This document shows positions 9,430 through 17,137 of a stretch of 53,939 nucleotides of DNA, piece after piece. This stretch comes from Betaproteobacteria bacterium HGW-Betaproteobacteria-12 (GTDB taxonomy: Bacteria; Pseudomonadota; Gammaproteobacteria; Burkholderiales; Rhodocyclaceae). The position numbers were made by a program, and so were the translations under genes. Positions within the stretch are counted from its first letter, which is position 1. Every line of letters starts with the position of its first letter. The notes beneath the pieces were generated by a model. It saw only the letters and a list, made by a program, of their open reading frames with translations. It did no database searches and was not told where the DNA came from. The stretch covers positions 1 through 53,939 of the forward strand of contig PHCU01000006.1 of the NCBI GenBank assembly GCA_002842345.1, in the 5' to 3' direction.

Positions 9430-9722
9430 GCGCCGGCGAAACGGCCGTCGGCTGCGACACCTGCCGCGCCTGCTGCTGCCGGCTGGAAGTCATGCTGATG
9501 GGCGACGATGAACCGCCGCGGCAAATGACCCTGCGCGACCGCTGGGGCGGCTGGGTCATGCGCCGGCTGGAAGACGGCTGGTGCGTGGCGCTCGACCGTC
9601 AGACCATGCTGTGTACCATCTACGAACAGCGGCCCTTCATCTGCCGCGAATACCAGGCCGGCGACTACGACTGTCTCGAACAACGCCTACAACTCGTCAC
9701 CCGGCAAGCGGAATCGCCATGA
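9426..9722 (+). CDS. YkgJ-family cysteine-cluster protein, probable CTG start
   Basis: Small cytoplasmic protein of about 98 residues with the YkgJ N-terminal metal-binding cluster CDTCRACCCRL and later cysteines in DGWCVAL, TMLCTIYE, RPFICREY and YDCLEQ. The cluster lies upstream of the first in-frame ATG (9492), so starting there would delete it. In frame, the only start-like codon that keeps it is CTG 9426, which overlaps the moeA stop and has GAGGG six bases upstream. I therefore choose CTG. The gene then overlaps the VF530 gene by ATGA. YkgJ proteins are thought to bind zinc or iron; the function is not known. Confidence 0.75.
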   Translation: MSAGETAVGCDTCRACCCRLEVMLMGDDEPPRQMTLRDRWGGWVMRRLEDGWCVALDRQTMLCTIYEQRPFICREYQAGDYDCLEQRLQLVTRQAESP

Positions 9723-9946
9723 CCACCGAACAACCGAAAAACCCGCTGCACGGCGTCACGCTGGCGACGATGCTCGACGAACTGGTCGCCCATTACGGCT
9801 GGGAGGCCCTCGGTCGCGAAATCGAGATCCGCTGCTTCACCCATGACCCGAGCACCGCCTCCAGCCTGAAATTCCTCCGCCGCACGCCGTGGGCGCGCGA
9901 ACGGGTCGAGTCGCTCTACCTCTACATGAAGCGCCGCCAGGGCTAA
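9719..9946 (+). CDS. VF530 family (DUF2132) small DNA-binding-type protein
   Basis: A 75-residue protein matching the VF530/DUF2132 family: NPLHGVTLATMLDELVAHYG, then WEALGREIEIRCFTHDPS and SSLKFLRRTPWARERVESLY. The family adopts a SAP-like helical fold and is presumed to bind nucleic acid; no role is established. Start at ATG 9719 overlaps the ykgJ stop by 4 bases, so it is translated with the moeA-ykgJ group. It ends tail-to-tail with the RNase H-like gene, sharing 4 bases. Confidence 0.85.
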   Translation: MTTEQPKNPLHGVTLATMLDELVAHYGWEALGREIEIRCFTHDPSTASSLKFLRRTPWARERVESLYLYMKRRQG

Positions 9947-10434
9947 GCCGCGGCCAGCGCCGCATGGCGGTCGGCCAGCAGGTTGCCGCGACAGCTGGCA
10001 TGCGCGCGGACCCAGTGGAAGGTGCTCAGCGCCAGCATCCCGGCGAGATCCTCGGGGGCGAGCAGGGCGGCCAGTTGCGGATCGACGGCCAGGCCGAGCC
10101 GGCAGGCCCGGTCGAGGCGGTCGATGGCGTCGCGGTTGTCGGAAAACAGCGCCAGCGGCCGGCCGGGAAAGTGAAGCCGGGCTTGCGCCAGGGCGAACAG
10201 CGCCGCCTGCAGTTCCAGTTCGTTGCTGCCGTGCACGGCAACCGTGCGCGTCACCACCAGCGGTTCGCCATCGGCATCGGCAAACAACACCGCGGCCAAC
10301 CCGCCATGACGGCGCTGGCTGGCGTCGCTGAACACCTGCAGCAGTCCGGCAAAAGCCGGGGCCAGCCGGGCCGGCAGCGGAGCGGGCGACGGGGTGTAGC
10401 GGCGGACGATCTTCTTCGGGTGCTTTCGCGGCAT
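9943..10434 (-). CDS. RNase H-like fold nuclease family protein
   Basis: About 163 residues from ATG 10434 (MPRKHPKKIVRRY). It shows the acidic residues expected of an RNase H fold: Asp in LQVFSDASQ, Glu in SNELELQAALFAL, Asp in LALFSDNRDAID, and a C-terminal Asp in GNLLADRHAAL after FHWVRAHAS. These match the RNase HI order D-E-D-D, so hybrid-strand cleavage is plausible, but it is not the housekeeping RnhA by sequence. The N-terminus is basic. An ATG at 10446 and one at 10503 are also in frame; the latter would run into higA. None has a strong ribosome site. Confidence 0.7.
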   Translation of the reverse strand: MPRKHPKKIVRRYTPSPAPLPARLAPAFAGLLQVFSDASQRRHGGLAAVLFADADGEPLVVTRTVAVHGSNELELQAALFALAQARLHFPGRPLALFSDNRDAIDRLDRACRLGLAVDPQLAALLAPEDLAGMLALSTFHWVRAHASCRGNLLADRHAALAAA

Positions 10435-10463
10435 CGCCGGCAGCATAGCCCAGGGCGGTAGGC

Positions 10464-10844
10464 TTATGCGGCCAACGGCAGTTTGGGCGGCTGGATCAGG
10501 CATTCAGCGGGAATGCCGAATTGCTGATGCAGTTTCCAGATCATGTTCAAGGTCAGTGGCCGTTTGCGGTTCAGAATCTCGTAGACACGATTGAGCCGCC
10601 CGATGGCGGGCACCAGGTCCTTGGGCGTCAGCCCGCCCTGATCCATACGGAACTTGATGGCTTCGACCGGATCGGGCAGATCAATCGGGTAGTGCTTGGC
10701 CTCGTAGGCTTCCACAAGCGTCAGCAGGATTTCAAAACGGTCGCCGTCCGGGCTGCCTGGGGCTGGTTCGCTGTCGAAGTACGCGGAGACTTCGCGTAGT
10801 GCTGCCTTGTAGTCTTCTTCGGTGTGGATCGGGCGAATTTCCAT
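10464..10844 (-). CDS. higA: HigA-type antitoxin with helix-turn-helix
   Basis: Antitoxin partner of the adjacent HigB toxin, 126 residues. The N-terminal half (IHTEEDYKAALREVSAYFD) is typical of longer HigA proteins, and the C-terminal half is an Xre-type helix-turn-helix: GGLTPKDLVPAIGRLNRVYE, then ILNRKRPLTLNMIWKLHQQF. It would neutralise HigB and repress the operon. The toxin gene comes first, with one base between its stop and this ATG, as usual for higBA. The base composition is less GC-rich than the flanking genes, suggesting horizontal arrival. Confidence 0.88.
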   Translation of the reverse strand: MEIRPIHTEEDYKAALREVSAYFDSEPAPGSPDGDRFEILLTLVEAYEAKHYPIDLPDPVEAIKFRMDQGGLTPKDLVPAIGRLNRVYEILNRKRPLTLNMIWKLHQQFGIPAECLIQPPKLPLAA

Positions 10845-10845
10845 G

Positions 10846-11151
10846 TCAGATCTCCATTTCTACGGTTTCGGCGTCAATGGCATCGTATTCCTTGTGGGTG
10901 CCGATAAATTTCACATAGACCGCTTGATATTGGTAGGCAACAGATACCACCAGCCGGTAATCGTTGCCCTTGATGTTGAACACCACCCGGCGATTTTTGA
11001 GGATGCTTGCGTTACGGTATTGCTCCTTGATTTCGGCGGGTTGCGCCCAACATGATTTCTTGGCTTCATCGGCCCAGGATTTGAGGGCTTGTTCCGCATC
11101 CGGGTGTTTTTCCCAGAATGCTCTCAAGAATTCGACGGCAACGATATGCAT
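10846..11151 (-). CDS. higB: HigB-type mRNA interferase toxin
   Basis: Toxin of a higBA module, 101 residues of RelE/HigB fold. Features seen are the opening FLRAFWEKHPDAEQALKSW, the central EIKEQYRNASILKNRRVVFN, then IKGNDYRLVVSVAYQYQAVY and the closing VKFIGTHKEYDAID. The family cleaves mRNA on the ribosome. The ATG at 11151 fits the usual family N-terminus. No ribosome site is visible upstream, and the candidate promoter places the transcript start almost at the ATG (see regulatory entry). The antitoxin gene follows after one base. Confidence 0.88.
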   Translation of the reverse strand: MHIVAVEFLRAFWEKHPDAEQALKSWADEAKKSCWAQPAEIKEQYRNASILKNRRVVFNIKGNDYRLVVSVAYQYQAVYVKFIGTHKEYDAIDAETVEMEI

Positions 11152-11157
11152 TGGCAG

Positions 11158-11185
11158 AGTTTGGTCCCAATTTGGGATTCGTCAA
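11158..11185 (-). promoter_or_regulatory. Candidate higBA promoter with operator palindrome
   Basis: On the minus strand TTGACG (11185-11180) and CAAACT (11163-11158) are 16 bases apart and could serve as -35 and -10. The spacer holds the palindrome TCCCAAATTGGGA (11177-11165, 6-bp arms around one base). A repressor bound there would block RNA polymerase, fitting HigA autoregulation. The -10 match is poor, so the palindrome is the firmer part. The predicted transcript start falls at or next to the higB ATG. Confidence 0.5.
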
Positions 11186-11255
11186 CTTGCCGCTCTTTTC
11201 TCTGCATCTCTGCGTTGAAAGGTCAGCTGCCTGCAATTGCCTGGCCGGAAAAGGT

Positions 11256-11290
11256 GAAGGCCCGCACCAGGGGGGGGAGTGCGGGCCTTC
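11256..11290 (-). terminator. Strong GC hairpin, possible minus-strand terminator or attenuator
   Basis: A perfect 12-bp stem, GAAGGCCCGCAC (11256-11267) with GTGCGGGCCTTC (11279-11290), encloses an 11-base G-rich loop. Read on the minus strand it is followed by ACCTTTTCC, a short T-run, so it could stop minus-strand transcription heading toward higBA. No gene lies immediately upstream on that strand, so it may be a remnant leader. The rest of the 383-base gap 11152-11534 holds the higBA promoter, the G-run block and the yheS promoter region; I see no gene in it. Confidence 0.45.
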
Positions 11291-11308
11291 GGGACGGTGG
11301 GAGGGGGG
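11270..11308 (+). other. Candidate G-quadruplex motif
   Basis: Five runs of three or more G on the plus strand (11270-11277, 11283-11285, 11291-11293, 11299-11301, 11303-11308) are separated by loops of 5, 5, 5 and 1 bases. This meets the standard G3+N1-7 rule. It overlaps the hairpin at 11256-11290, so the two structures would exclude each other. Confidence 0.5.
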
Positions 11309-11534
11309 TTACCGTCAGGCTGATGTCTGGTCAGCGCATGGGTAGAAGATAAGGGTCGACCCCCGGCAATTCAAGTAACCGATTGCAACAGAACGTGCCG
11401 TTGTGTGCGGCGAACGGCGGCGATCCTGCTGCCAGCGTGCATCTTGGGGCTTTTTCCGGAGGCTCGCGGTGAAAAATCGGTAGGTCGGCGGCGGCGGGCT
11501 GGCTATCATGCTCGGCTTCCCCGAAAGTCCAGCC

Positions 11535-13208
11535 ATGATCATCCTGAAGAACGTCACCCTGCGCCGCGGTACCAAGACCCTGCTCGACAAGACCTCGGTC
11601 ACCATCAATCCCGGCGAAAAGGTGGGTCTGGTCGGCCGCAACGGCGCCGGCAAATCGACGCTGTTTGGCCTGCTCAACGGCACGCTGCACGAAGACGGCG
11701 GCGATTATTCGATCCCGAGCCAGTGGCGGATGGGCCAGGTGGCGCAGGACATGCCGGAAACCGCGCAGAGCGCGACCGATTTCGTCATCGATGGCGACAC
11801 GCCGCTGCTCGCCGCGCGCAACGAGGTGTTCGAAGCCGAGGCCAGCGACGACGGCATGCGCATGGCCGAAGCCTACATGGCGTTGCACGATGCCGGCGAG
11901 CACGATGCCGAGGCGCGTGCCCAGGCGCTGATCCTCGGCCTCGGCTTCAAGGTTTCGGAGCTGCATAACCCGGTCGACAGCTTTTCCGGCGGCTGGCGCA
12001 TGCGCCTGCAGCTGGCCCGTGCGCTGATGTGCCCGTCTGACATCCTGCTGCTCGACGAACCGACCAACCACCTCGACCTCGACGCGCTGGTCTGGCTGGA
12101 AGCCTGGCTCAAGCGCTACCCGGGCACGCTGGTGATGATCAGTCACGACCGCGAATTCCTCGACGCCATCACACAAGTGACGCTGCACATCGACAATACC
12201 AAGCTGGTCCGTTACGGCGGCAACTACAGCAAGTTCGAGGATATGCGCGCCGAACAGATGCTGCTGCAGCAGGCGACGATGGCCAAACAGGCGGAGAAGA
12301 TCGCCCACCTGCAGTCCTTCATCAACCGCTTCAAGGCCAAGGCCAGCAAGGCCAAGCAGGCGCAGAGCCGGGTCAAGGCGCTGGACCGCATGGAGAAGAT
12401 CGCGCCGGTGCTGGCCGATGCCGAATTCAGCTTCGAATTCGCCGAGCCGCAGAACCTGCCCAACCCGATGCTGTCGATGGTCGACACCGCCATCGGCTAC
12501 CCACCGCCCGACGACGCCCCGGCCGGCACGCCGCCAACCGTCATCGTCCGCGGCATCAACCGCTCGGTGATGGCCGGCCAGCGCATCGGCATCCTCGGCG
12601 CCAACGGCCAGGGCAAATCCACGCTGGTCAAGACCATCGCCCGCGACCTGCAGGCGATCAGCGGCGAAGTTACCGAAGGCAAGGGCCTGAACATCGGCTA
12701 CTTCGCCCAGCAGGAACTCGACGTGCTGCGCCCGCAGGACACGCCGCTCGAACACATGGTCCGCCTGGCCAAGGAAGCCATCGCCAACGGCCGCAGCAAC
12801 GTGCCGGGCCGCGAGCAGGAGTTGCGCAACTTCCTCGGCACCTTCAATTTCGGCGGCGAGATGGTCAAGCAGGCGGTCGGCACCATGAGCGGCGGCGAAA
12901 AGGCCCGGCTGGTGCTATGCATGCTGGTCTGGCAGCGGCCCAACCTGCTGCTGTTGGACGAGCCGACCAACCACCTCGACCTGAACACCCGCGAGGCGCT
13001 GGCCGTGGCGCTCAACGAATTCGAAGGCACCGTCATGCTGGTCAGCCACGACCGCGCCCTGCTGCGCTCGGTCTGCGATGAGTTCTGGCTGGTCTCCAAG
13101 GGCGGCGTCGCGCCCTTCGACGGCGACCTCGAGGACTACCAGCGTTACCTGCTCGACGAAGCCAAGCGCGTCCGCGAGGAAGCGGCGGCGCAGGCCCGCC
13201 TGGGCTAG
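11535..13208 (+). CDS. yheS: ABC-F family ATPase, YheS type
   Basis: Cytoplasmic ABC-F protein acting on ribosomes, 557 residues from ATG 11535 (MIILKNVTLRRGTKTLL). Two ABC modules are seen, with Walker A GRNGAGKST and GANGQGKST, signatures FSGGWRMRLQLARAL and MSGGEKARLVLCMLV, and LLLDEPTNHLDLD in both. The linker between them is helical and basic (FINRFKAKASKAKQAQSRVK). SATDFVIDGD and the overall order match E. coli YheS, but this copy stops soon after DLEDYQRYLLDEAKR and lacks the longer C-terminal extension. An in-frame ATG at 11508 precedes the chosen start. The stop shares 4 bases with the convergent peptidase gene. Confidence 0.9.
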   Translation: MIILKNVTLRRGTKTLLDKTSVTINPGEKVGLVGRNGAGKSTLFGLLNGTLHEDGGDYSIPSQWRMGQVAQDMPETAQSATDFVIDGDTPLLAARNEVFEAEASDDGMRMAEAYMALHDAGEHDAEARAQALILGLGFKVSELHNPVDSFSGGWRMRLQLARALMCPSDILLLDEPTNHLDLDALVWLEAWLKRYPGTLVMISHDREFLDAITQVTLHIDNTKLVRYGGNYSKFEDMRAEQMLLQQATMAKQAEKIAHLQSFINRFKAKASKAKQAQSRVKALDRMEKIAPVLADAEFSFEFAEPQNLPNPMLSMVDTAIGYPPPDDAPAGTPPTVIVRGINRSVMAGQRIGILGANGQGKSTLVKTIARDLQAISGEVTEGKGLNIGYFAQQELDVLRPQDTPLEHMVRLAKEAIANGRSNVPGREQELRNFLGTFNFGGEMVKQAVGTMSGGEKARLVLCMLVWQRPNLLLLDEPTNHLDLNTREALAVALNEFEGTVMLVSHDRALLRSVCDEFWLVSKGGVAPFDGDLEDYQRYLLDEAKRVREEAAAQARLG

Positions 13209-15283
13209 CGCCGAGGCTTCGCGGCGCCGGCCTCGCCGGTGACGCGGATCGGCAGGGCCGGCATTTCCGCCGGCCAGACGCCGCGGGCGGTCATCCGGCT
13301 GCCGGTGAAGACCAGCCAGCTCTGGCTGCCGTAATGCGGCAGGCCGCGTTGCAGCGCATTCAGCGAGGCCACGTCGTCGGCGGCGATAACGGCCAGCGGT
13401 GGCGCCGCCGTCGTCGCGCCGGGCGGCAGCGTCCACACCTGGGCGCTACCCTGGCCGCGGACTTCCGTCGGCCGGCCGGGCAGGCCGGCGGCCACCAGCG
13501 CCGCATCGACGTCGGCTTGCAGCCCGGCGATCAGCACGGGCGCGGCGGCGTTGAGGGCTGCCGTCAGTTCATGCAAGGCCAGCGCGCGCGGTGGTCGTTC
13601 GTAGAAGCGACTGGCCAGTTGTTCGACGGCGGCGCGGCTTTCCGGGCTGCGCCCGAGATTCACCAGTTGCGGTGCGTCGCTACCGATCCAGCGACGCAGG
13701 ATCGGCGGCAACTGGGCCGGCTCCAGGCGTCGCCAGACGCGAAATTCCGGGTCGAGGCGGACGGTTTCCGCCGGGAAGTCGAGCTCCAGCGTCGCCTGCG
13801 TGCGCTTCCCGGCGATCTCCAGCCAGTGCGTCGCCCGTCGTTCGCCGGCGGCGACTTCCAGCGGCAGGCGCAGGGTCAGCGGCGGGCCGTCCTGGCTGAG
13901 CGTCAGCTGCAGTCGGTAGCGCCCGCCTGGTGTTCGCAGTTCGGCATCCTCCAGGCGGATGGCCGGTAGCGATGGCTGGTCGAGCCAGGTGGCGAAGAAG
14001 GGGCCGAGCGGCTGGCCAGCGGCCGCCTCGAAGGCCGTCTGCAGGTCGGCCCAGCCGGCGACGCGGAACTGCTGGCGCGTCCAGAAATCGCGGATGCCGC
14101 GCTGGAACGCGGCTTCGCCCAGGCGGTCGCGCAGCATGACGAAGAGCATCGCTGCCTTGCCGTAGCCGACAGCGGCATCGGCGCCGTGCGTCCGACCGCG
14201 GAACTGGCGCAGGGCGGGTTGTTCTGCTGCCGGCAGCGCCGCCGCATCGCGCAGCCAGCCCTGGCGCATGGCCGCCGCGGCGGCTGGCGACTCGGCCGCC
14301 TTGAAGGCGTAGTCGGCCATCAAGGTAGTCAGTCCTTCCGACCAGTTGCCGCGCGGGTAGTCGACATAGACGCCGTTGCCCCACCAGTTGTGCAGGATTT
14401 CGTGGCCGAGCGAGGTTTGCCGGATGAAGGGCAGGCGCAGCACGCTTTCGCCCAGGTAGGTCAGCGTCGGCATGCCGAAGCCGGTGGGCAGCGGGCTGGC
14501 GACGACGGAGAATTCGCTGTACGGGTAGGCGCCGATCTCGTTGCTGAAGCGTTCGATAAAGCGGGCGCTGTCGGCCAGGTAGGCGTCGGCCAGGCCGGGC
14601 ACGGCGTCGAGCTCGGCCGGGAAATAGGTGCGCAGTCTCAGCGTTTCGCCGCCCGGACGCGCCACGCTGTGCTCGCGTACCCGCCAGGGGCCGGCCATCA
14701 GGTCGATGCCGTCGGTCGGCCGGGTGAAGGCGAAGGTGGCGCGATAGCGCTCGCCGGCGCTGGTCGGCAGCTGTTCGGCGAGGCGCCGGCCGGCGACCAG
14801 GCCGCGCTGCTCGGCCGGCAGCGACAGCGTCAGACGATAGGAAAAGAGGCCGGCCGGTAGCGGATACCAGGCGCTGCCGGACGGCAGGAAGCTGCCTGCC
14901 GGCGAACTCATCGGCGGCAGGGCGCCCAGCACCTGGCGATGGTCGCGCTGCGTCTCGAGCCCCGGCAGGCGGCCGCCATAGCTGAGGCGCAGCTTGGCGC
15001 CGGGCTTGGGCAGAACGATGCGCCACTGGCGGTAGCCGGCGTGGCTGCCCAGGCGTTCGATGGCCTGCGGCCGCCCGTTGATGCTGAGGGCCGAAACGCT
15101 CAGTGTCTCGTGCAGGACGAAGCGGAACTCGCGGCCGGCCGGGGTCAGCTCGGCGGTCGCGGCGAACTCGCCGCTGGCCGGTTCCAGGCGGACATCGAGC
15201 TCGAGGTGCGGCAGGGCGGCGCCGGCCAGGCCGGCGACGAGCAGCAGGCCGAGACCGACGAGCCGGCGGATGAGCGTCGGCAT
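13205..15283 (-). CDS. M1-type zinc metallopeptidase, exported
   Basis: A 692-residue protein with a signal peptide (MPTLIRRLVGLGLLLVAGLA). The zinc site is GHEILHNWWGN with a downstream Glu in GNWSEGLTTLMADY, as in gluzincin M1 peptidases. The Glu is the 18th residue after the second His, one fewer than in classical M1 aminopeptidases. The usual GAMEN exopeptidase motif is not evident; the equivalent stretch reads GFGMPTLTYLG. An N-terminal beta-rich domain (about 25-220) precedes the catalytic domain (220-460), and a distinct C-terminal region follows. It lies 4 bases downstream of the ChaN-like gene, so they share an operon. A periplasmic aminopeptidase role is inferred. Confidence 0.8.
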   Translation of the reverse strand: MPTLIRRLVGLGLLLVAGLAGAALPHLELDVRLEPASGEFAATAELTPAGREFRFVLHETLSVSALSINGRPQAIERLGSHAGYRQWRIVLPKPGAKLRLSYGGRLPGLETQRDHRQVLGALPPMSSPAGSFLPSGSAWYPLPAGLFSYRLTLSLPAEQRGLVAGRRLAEQLPTSAGERYRATFAFTRPTDGIDLMAGPWRVREHSVARPGGETLRLRTYFPAELDAVPGLADAYLADSARFIERFSNEIGAYPYSEFSVVASPLPTGFGMPTLTYLGESVLRLPFIRQTSLGHEILHNWWGNGVYVDYPRGNWSEGLTTLMADYAFKAAESPAAAAAMRQGWLRDAAALPAAEQPALRQFRGRTHGADAAVGYGKAAMLFVMLRDRLGEAAFQRGIRDFWTRQQFRVAGWADLQTAFEAAAGQPLGPFFATWLDQPSLPAIRLEDAELRTPGGRYRLQLTLSQDGPPLTLRLPLEVAAGERRATHWLEIAGKRTQATLELDFPAETVRLDPEFRVWRRLEPAQLPPILRRWIGSDAPQLVNLGRSPESRAAVEQLASRFYERPPRALALHELTAALNAAAPVLIAGLQADVDAALVAAGLPGRPTEVRGQGSAQVWTLPPGATTAAPPLAVIAADDVASLNALQRGLPHYGSQSWLVFTGSRMTARGVWPAEMPALPIRVTGEAGAAKPRR

Positions 15284-15287
15284 AGTC

Positions 15288-16514
15288 TCAGGAACGCGCC
15301 GGGAAGCGGACGACGATTTCCAGCGCCTCTTCCCGGCGCAGGATGCGCAGCGGCAGCCAGGTGCCCGGCGGCTGGCGGCGGATCATGGCGATCGCCTCGG
15401 CGCTCTTGCTGACCGGTCGCCCGGCCATCTCGGCAATGTGGTCGCCGGCCTGCAGACCCGATTTCTCGGCCAGGCTGCCGGCCATCACCTGGCTGATGCG
15501 CAAGCCGTCGCGGCCGTCTTCCAGCGTCACGCCGAGGCGCGGTGGCTCGACCGGCGGCAGCGGCTTGTCGGGCAGCAGGAACAGGGCATCGGCCAGGCCC
15601 GGACGCAGTTCACGGCATTCGCCGTCGGGCGAGACGGGCAGCAGCGTGGCGATGCGCTGGATGCCGAGAGCACGCAATTGATGCGGCACGCCGTGGCCGA
15701 AACGGAGGTGGCCGCTGCCCATGATGCCGACCACCAGGGGGCGTGCCGCCGCGTCGGTGCCGCCGAGGCGGCCGGCCAGCGCTTCGGCCATCGCCCGGTC
15801 CCAGGTCAGCTGGGTATCGATGAAATGGGTCAAGGGCACCTCGGGCGGCGGCGGCTTGTCGCCGTGCGGATGGCGGCGCATCTCGACATGCATCTGGTGC
15901 TGCTCGCGGAGAAATTCGCGATAGGCCGGCGACGGCGGCGCCGCCTTGCCGACGCCCTCGCGCTCGGCGACCGGCACGCCATCCCAGCCCTTGTCCGAGA
16001 TGGCGCGCGTCAGCGTCTGCTCGACATTCAGCGCCAGCATCGGGATGCGGTTGATGCGGGCGAACTCGAATAGCGGCAGGTAGATGTGCGGCGGGAAATT
16101 CCACACCTTTTCCCATTCCGTTCGGGCGAGGAATTCCGGGGTGGTCAACTCGCCCTTCACCCACCGGTCGAGCACCGGCTGCAGGCGCCGCGGAAACATC
16201 TCGAAGCCGATCACCAGGTCCGGACGCTGGGCGTGCAGGGCGGCCAGCACCTGCAGCTGCCAGCGGTGGTGATCCTCGCTGTCGTGCTGTTCGCCGAGCA
16301 GCACTACCTCCTTGGCGGCGGCCGCGGCAATCACCCCGCTGGCCGCTTGCGGCCGGGCCTTCTGGCCATCAAAGGCGAGCCAGCGGCTGGTCTCGTTGCA
16401 CAGGCGGGCGGCCGGACCGTCGGCCAGCCGGCTGCCGGTCAGCGCGGCGACGGACAGGCTGGCGCCGACGAACAGCATCGCCAGGCACGAACGACCGAAC
16501 GAAAGCTTGATCAT
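15288..16514 (-). CDS. ChaN-like haem-binding family protein with C-terminal PDZ domain
   Basis: A 408-residue envelope protein. The N-terminus is a hydrophobic export signal (MIKLSFGRSCLAMLFVGASL). The ChaN/Tiki-type domain shows VVLLGEQHDSEDHHRWQLQV, GFEMFPRRLQPVLDRW, EWEKVWNFPPHIYLPLFEFA and VVGIMGSGHLRFGHGVPHQL. ChaN homologues bind haem in iron uptake. Residues ~325-400 form a PDZ domain (GLRISQVMAGSLAEKSGLQA, GDHIAEMAGRPV). I use ATG 16514; a GTG at 16553 is also in frame. The M1 peptidase gene follows by 4 bases, so a joint role in periplasmic protein or haem handling is possible. Confidence 0.82.
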   Translation of the reverse strand: MIKLSFGRSCLAMLFVGASLSVAALTGSRLADGPAARLCNETSRWLAFDGQKARPQAASGVIAAAAAKEVVLLGEQHDSEDHHRWQLQVLAALHAQRPDLVIGFEMFPRRLQPVLDRWVKGELTTPEFLARTEWEKVWNFPPHIYLPLFEFARINRIPMLALNVEQTLTRAISDKGWDGVPVAEREGVGKAAPPSPAYREFLREQHQMHVEMRRHPHGDKPPPPEVPLTHFIDTQLTWDRAMAEALAGRLGGTDAAARPLVVGIMGSGHLRFGHGVPHQLRALGIQRIATLLPVSPDGECRELRPGLADALFLLPDKPLPPVEPPRLGVTLEDGRDGLRISQVMAGSLAEKSGLQAGDHIAEMAGRPVSKSAEAIAMIRRQPPGTWLPLRILRREEALEIVVRFPARS

Positions 16515-16601
16515 GAGGGCGCTCACAAGGGATCCGCTGATAGGAGTGGGCACCTTGCCGGAAGTTCCGTGCCGGCGATAGCCCGCCCGCGATTCCGGGG
16601 G

Positions 16602-16640
16602 TATATTCCGCCGTCAACGCTTGCGCCTGGCAGGCGTTGA
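16602..16640 (+). promoter_or_regulatory. Candidate -10 box and leader hairpin of the small repeat-protein gene
   Basis: TATATT (16602-16607) lies 75 bases upstream of the ATG. The expected transcript start falls at an inverted repeat TCAACGC (16614-16620) with GCGTTGA (16634-16640), which would put a hairpin at the 5' end of the mRNA. A clear -35 box is not seen. Confidence 0.35.
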
Positions 16641-16681
16641 ATGGTCAAGGCGCCGTGCCTTCTACAGAGGAGTTAAATCAA

Positions 16682-16954
16682 ATGAACAAGATCCTGTCCA
16701 CCGTACTACTGGCCTTCCTGGCCGCCAACCTCGCCCATGCCCAGGCGCCAGCCGCACCGGCCGCCGCCACCAGCTGCGAGGCACGGGCCATCGACAAGAA
16801 CGGCAAGCCCCTGGCCGGCGCCGCCAAGACTTCCTTCCTCAAGAAGTGCGAAGGCAATTGCGAAGCCAAGGCCATCGACAAGAACGGCAAGCCGCTGGCC
16901 GGTGCCGCCAAGGCCTCCTTCATCAAGAAGTGTGAAGCCGACGCTGCCAAGTAG
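16682..16954 (+). CDS. Small secreted two-repeat protein, PsiF-like
   Basis: A 90-residue exported protein, signal peptide MNKILSTVLLAFLAANLAHA with cleavage after AHA. The mature part is an Ala/Pro stretch followed by two near-identical 28-residue repeats, each starting at a Cys (C32, C60) and holding a second one (C56, C84): CEAKAIDKNGKPLAGAAK is the core. The Cys-Lys-Leu-Gly-Phe-Cys pattern recalls the PsiF repeat of phosphate-starvation proteins, but here both units carry an insert DKNGKP. GAGGAG precedes the ATG, and a strong terminator follows, so it is monocistronic and likely well expressed. Function unknown; periplasmic. Confidence 0.8.
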   Translation: MNKILSTVLLAFLAANLAHAQAPAAPAAATSCEARAIDKNGKPLAGAAKTSFLKKCEGNCEAKAIDKNGKPLAGAAKASFIKKCEADAAK

Positions 16955-16974
16955 GCGTTTTGCCTGCAGCCCGG

Positions 16975-16999
16975 AAGCCGGCCGCGTGCCGGCTTTTTT
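16975..16999 (+). terminator. Rho-independent terminator
   Basis: AAGCCGGC (16975-16982), loop CGCGT, GCCGGCTT (16988-16995), continuing as a T-run to 16999. This is a textbook terminator 20 bases after the small repeat-protein gene. Confidence 0.85.
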
Positions 17000-17137
17000 G
17001 TGCCTGGGGGAAGGGGCTCAGTGTGGATGGAGCTTCGTTCGGCAGCTGCCGGCCATAACCAGACATTGCAGTTGATATGACAATAGTGTTGTGAAACTAT
17101 CAGAGTTCTTATTGGTTACAAGACGATACGTGCTGAA

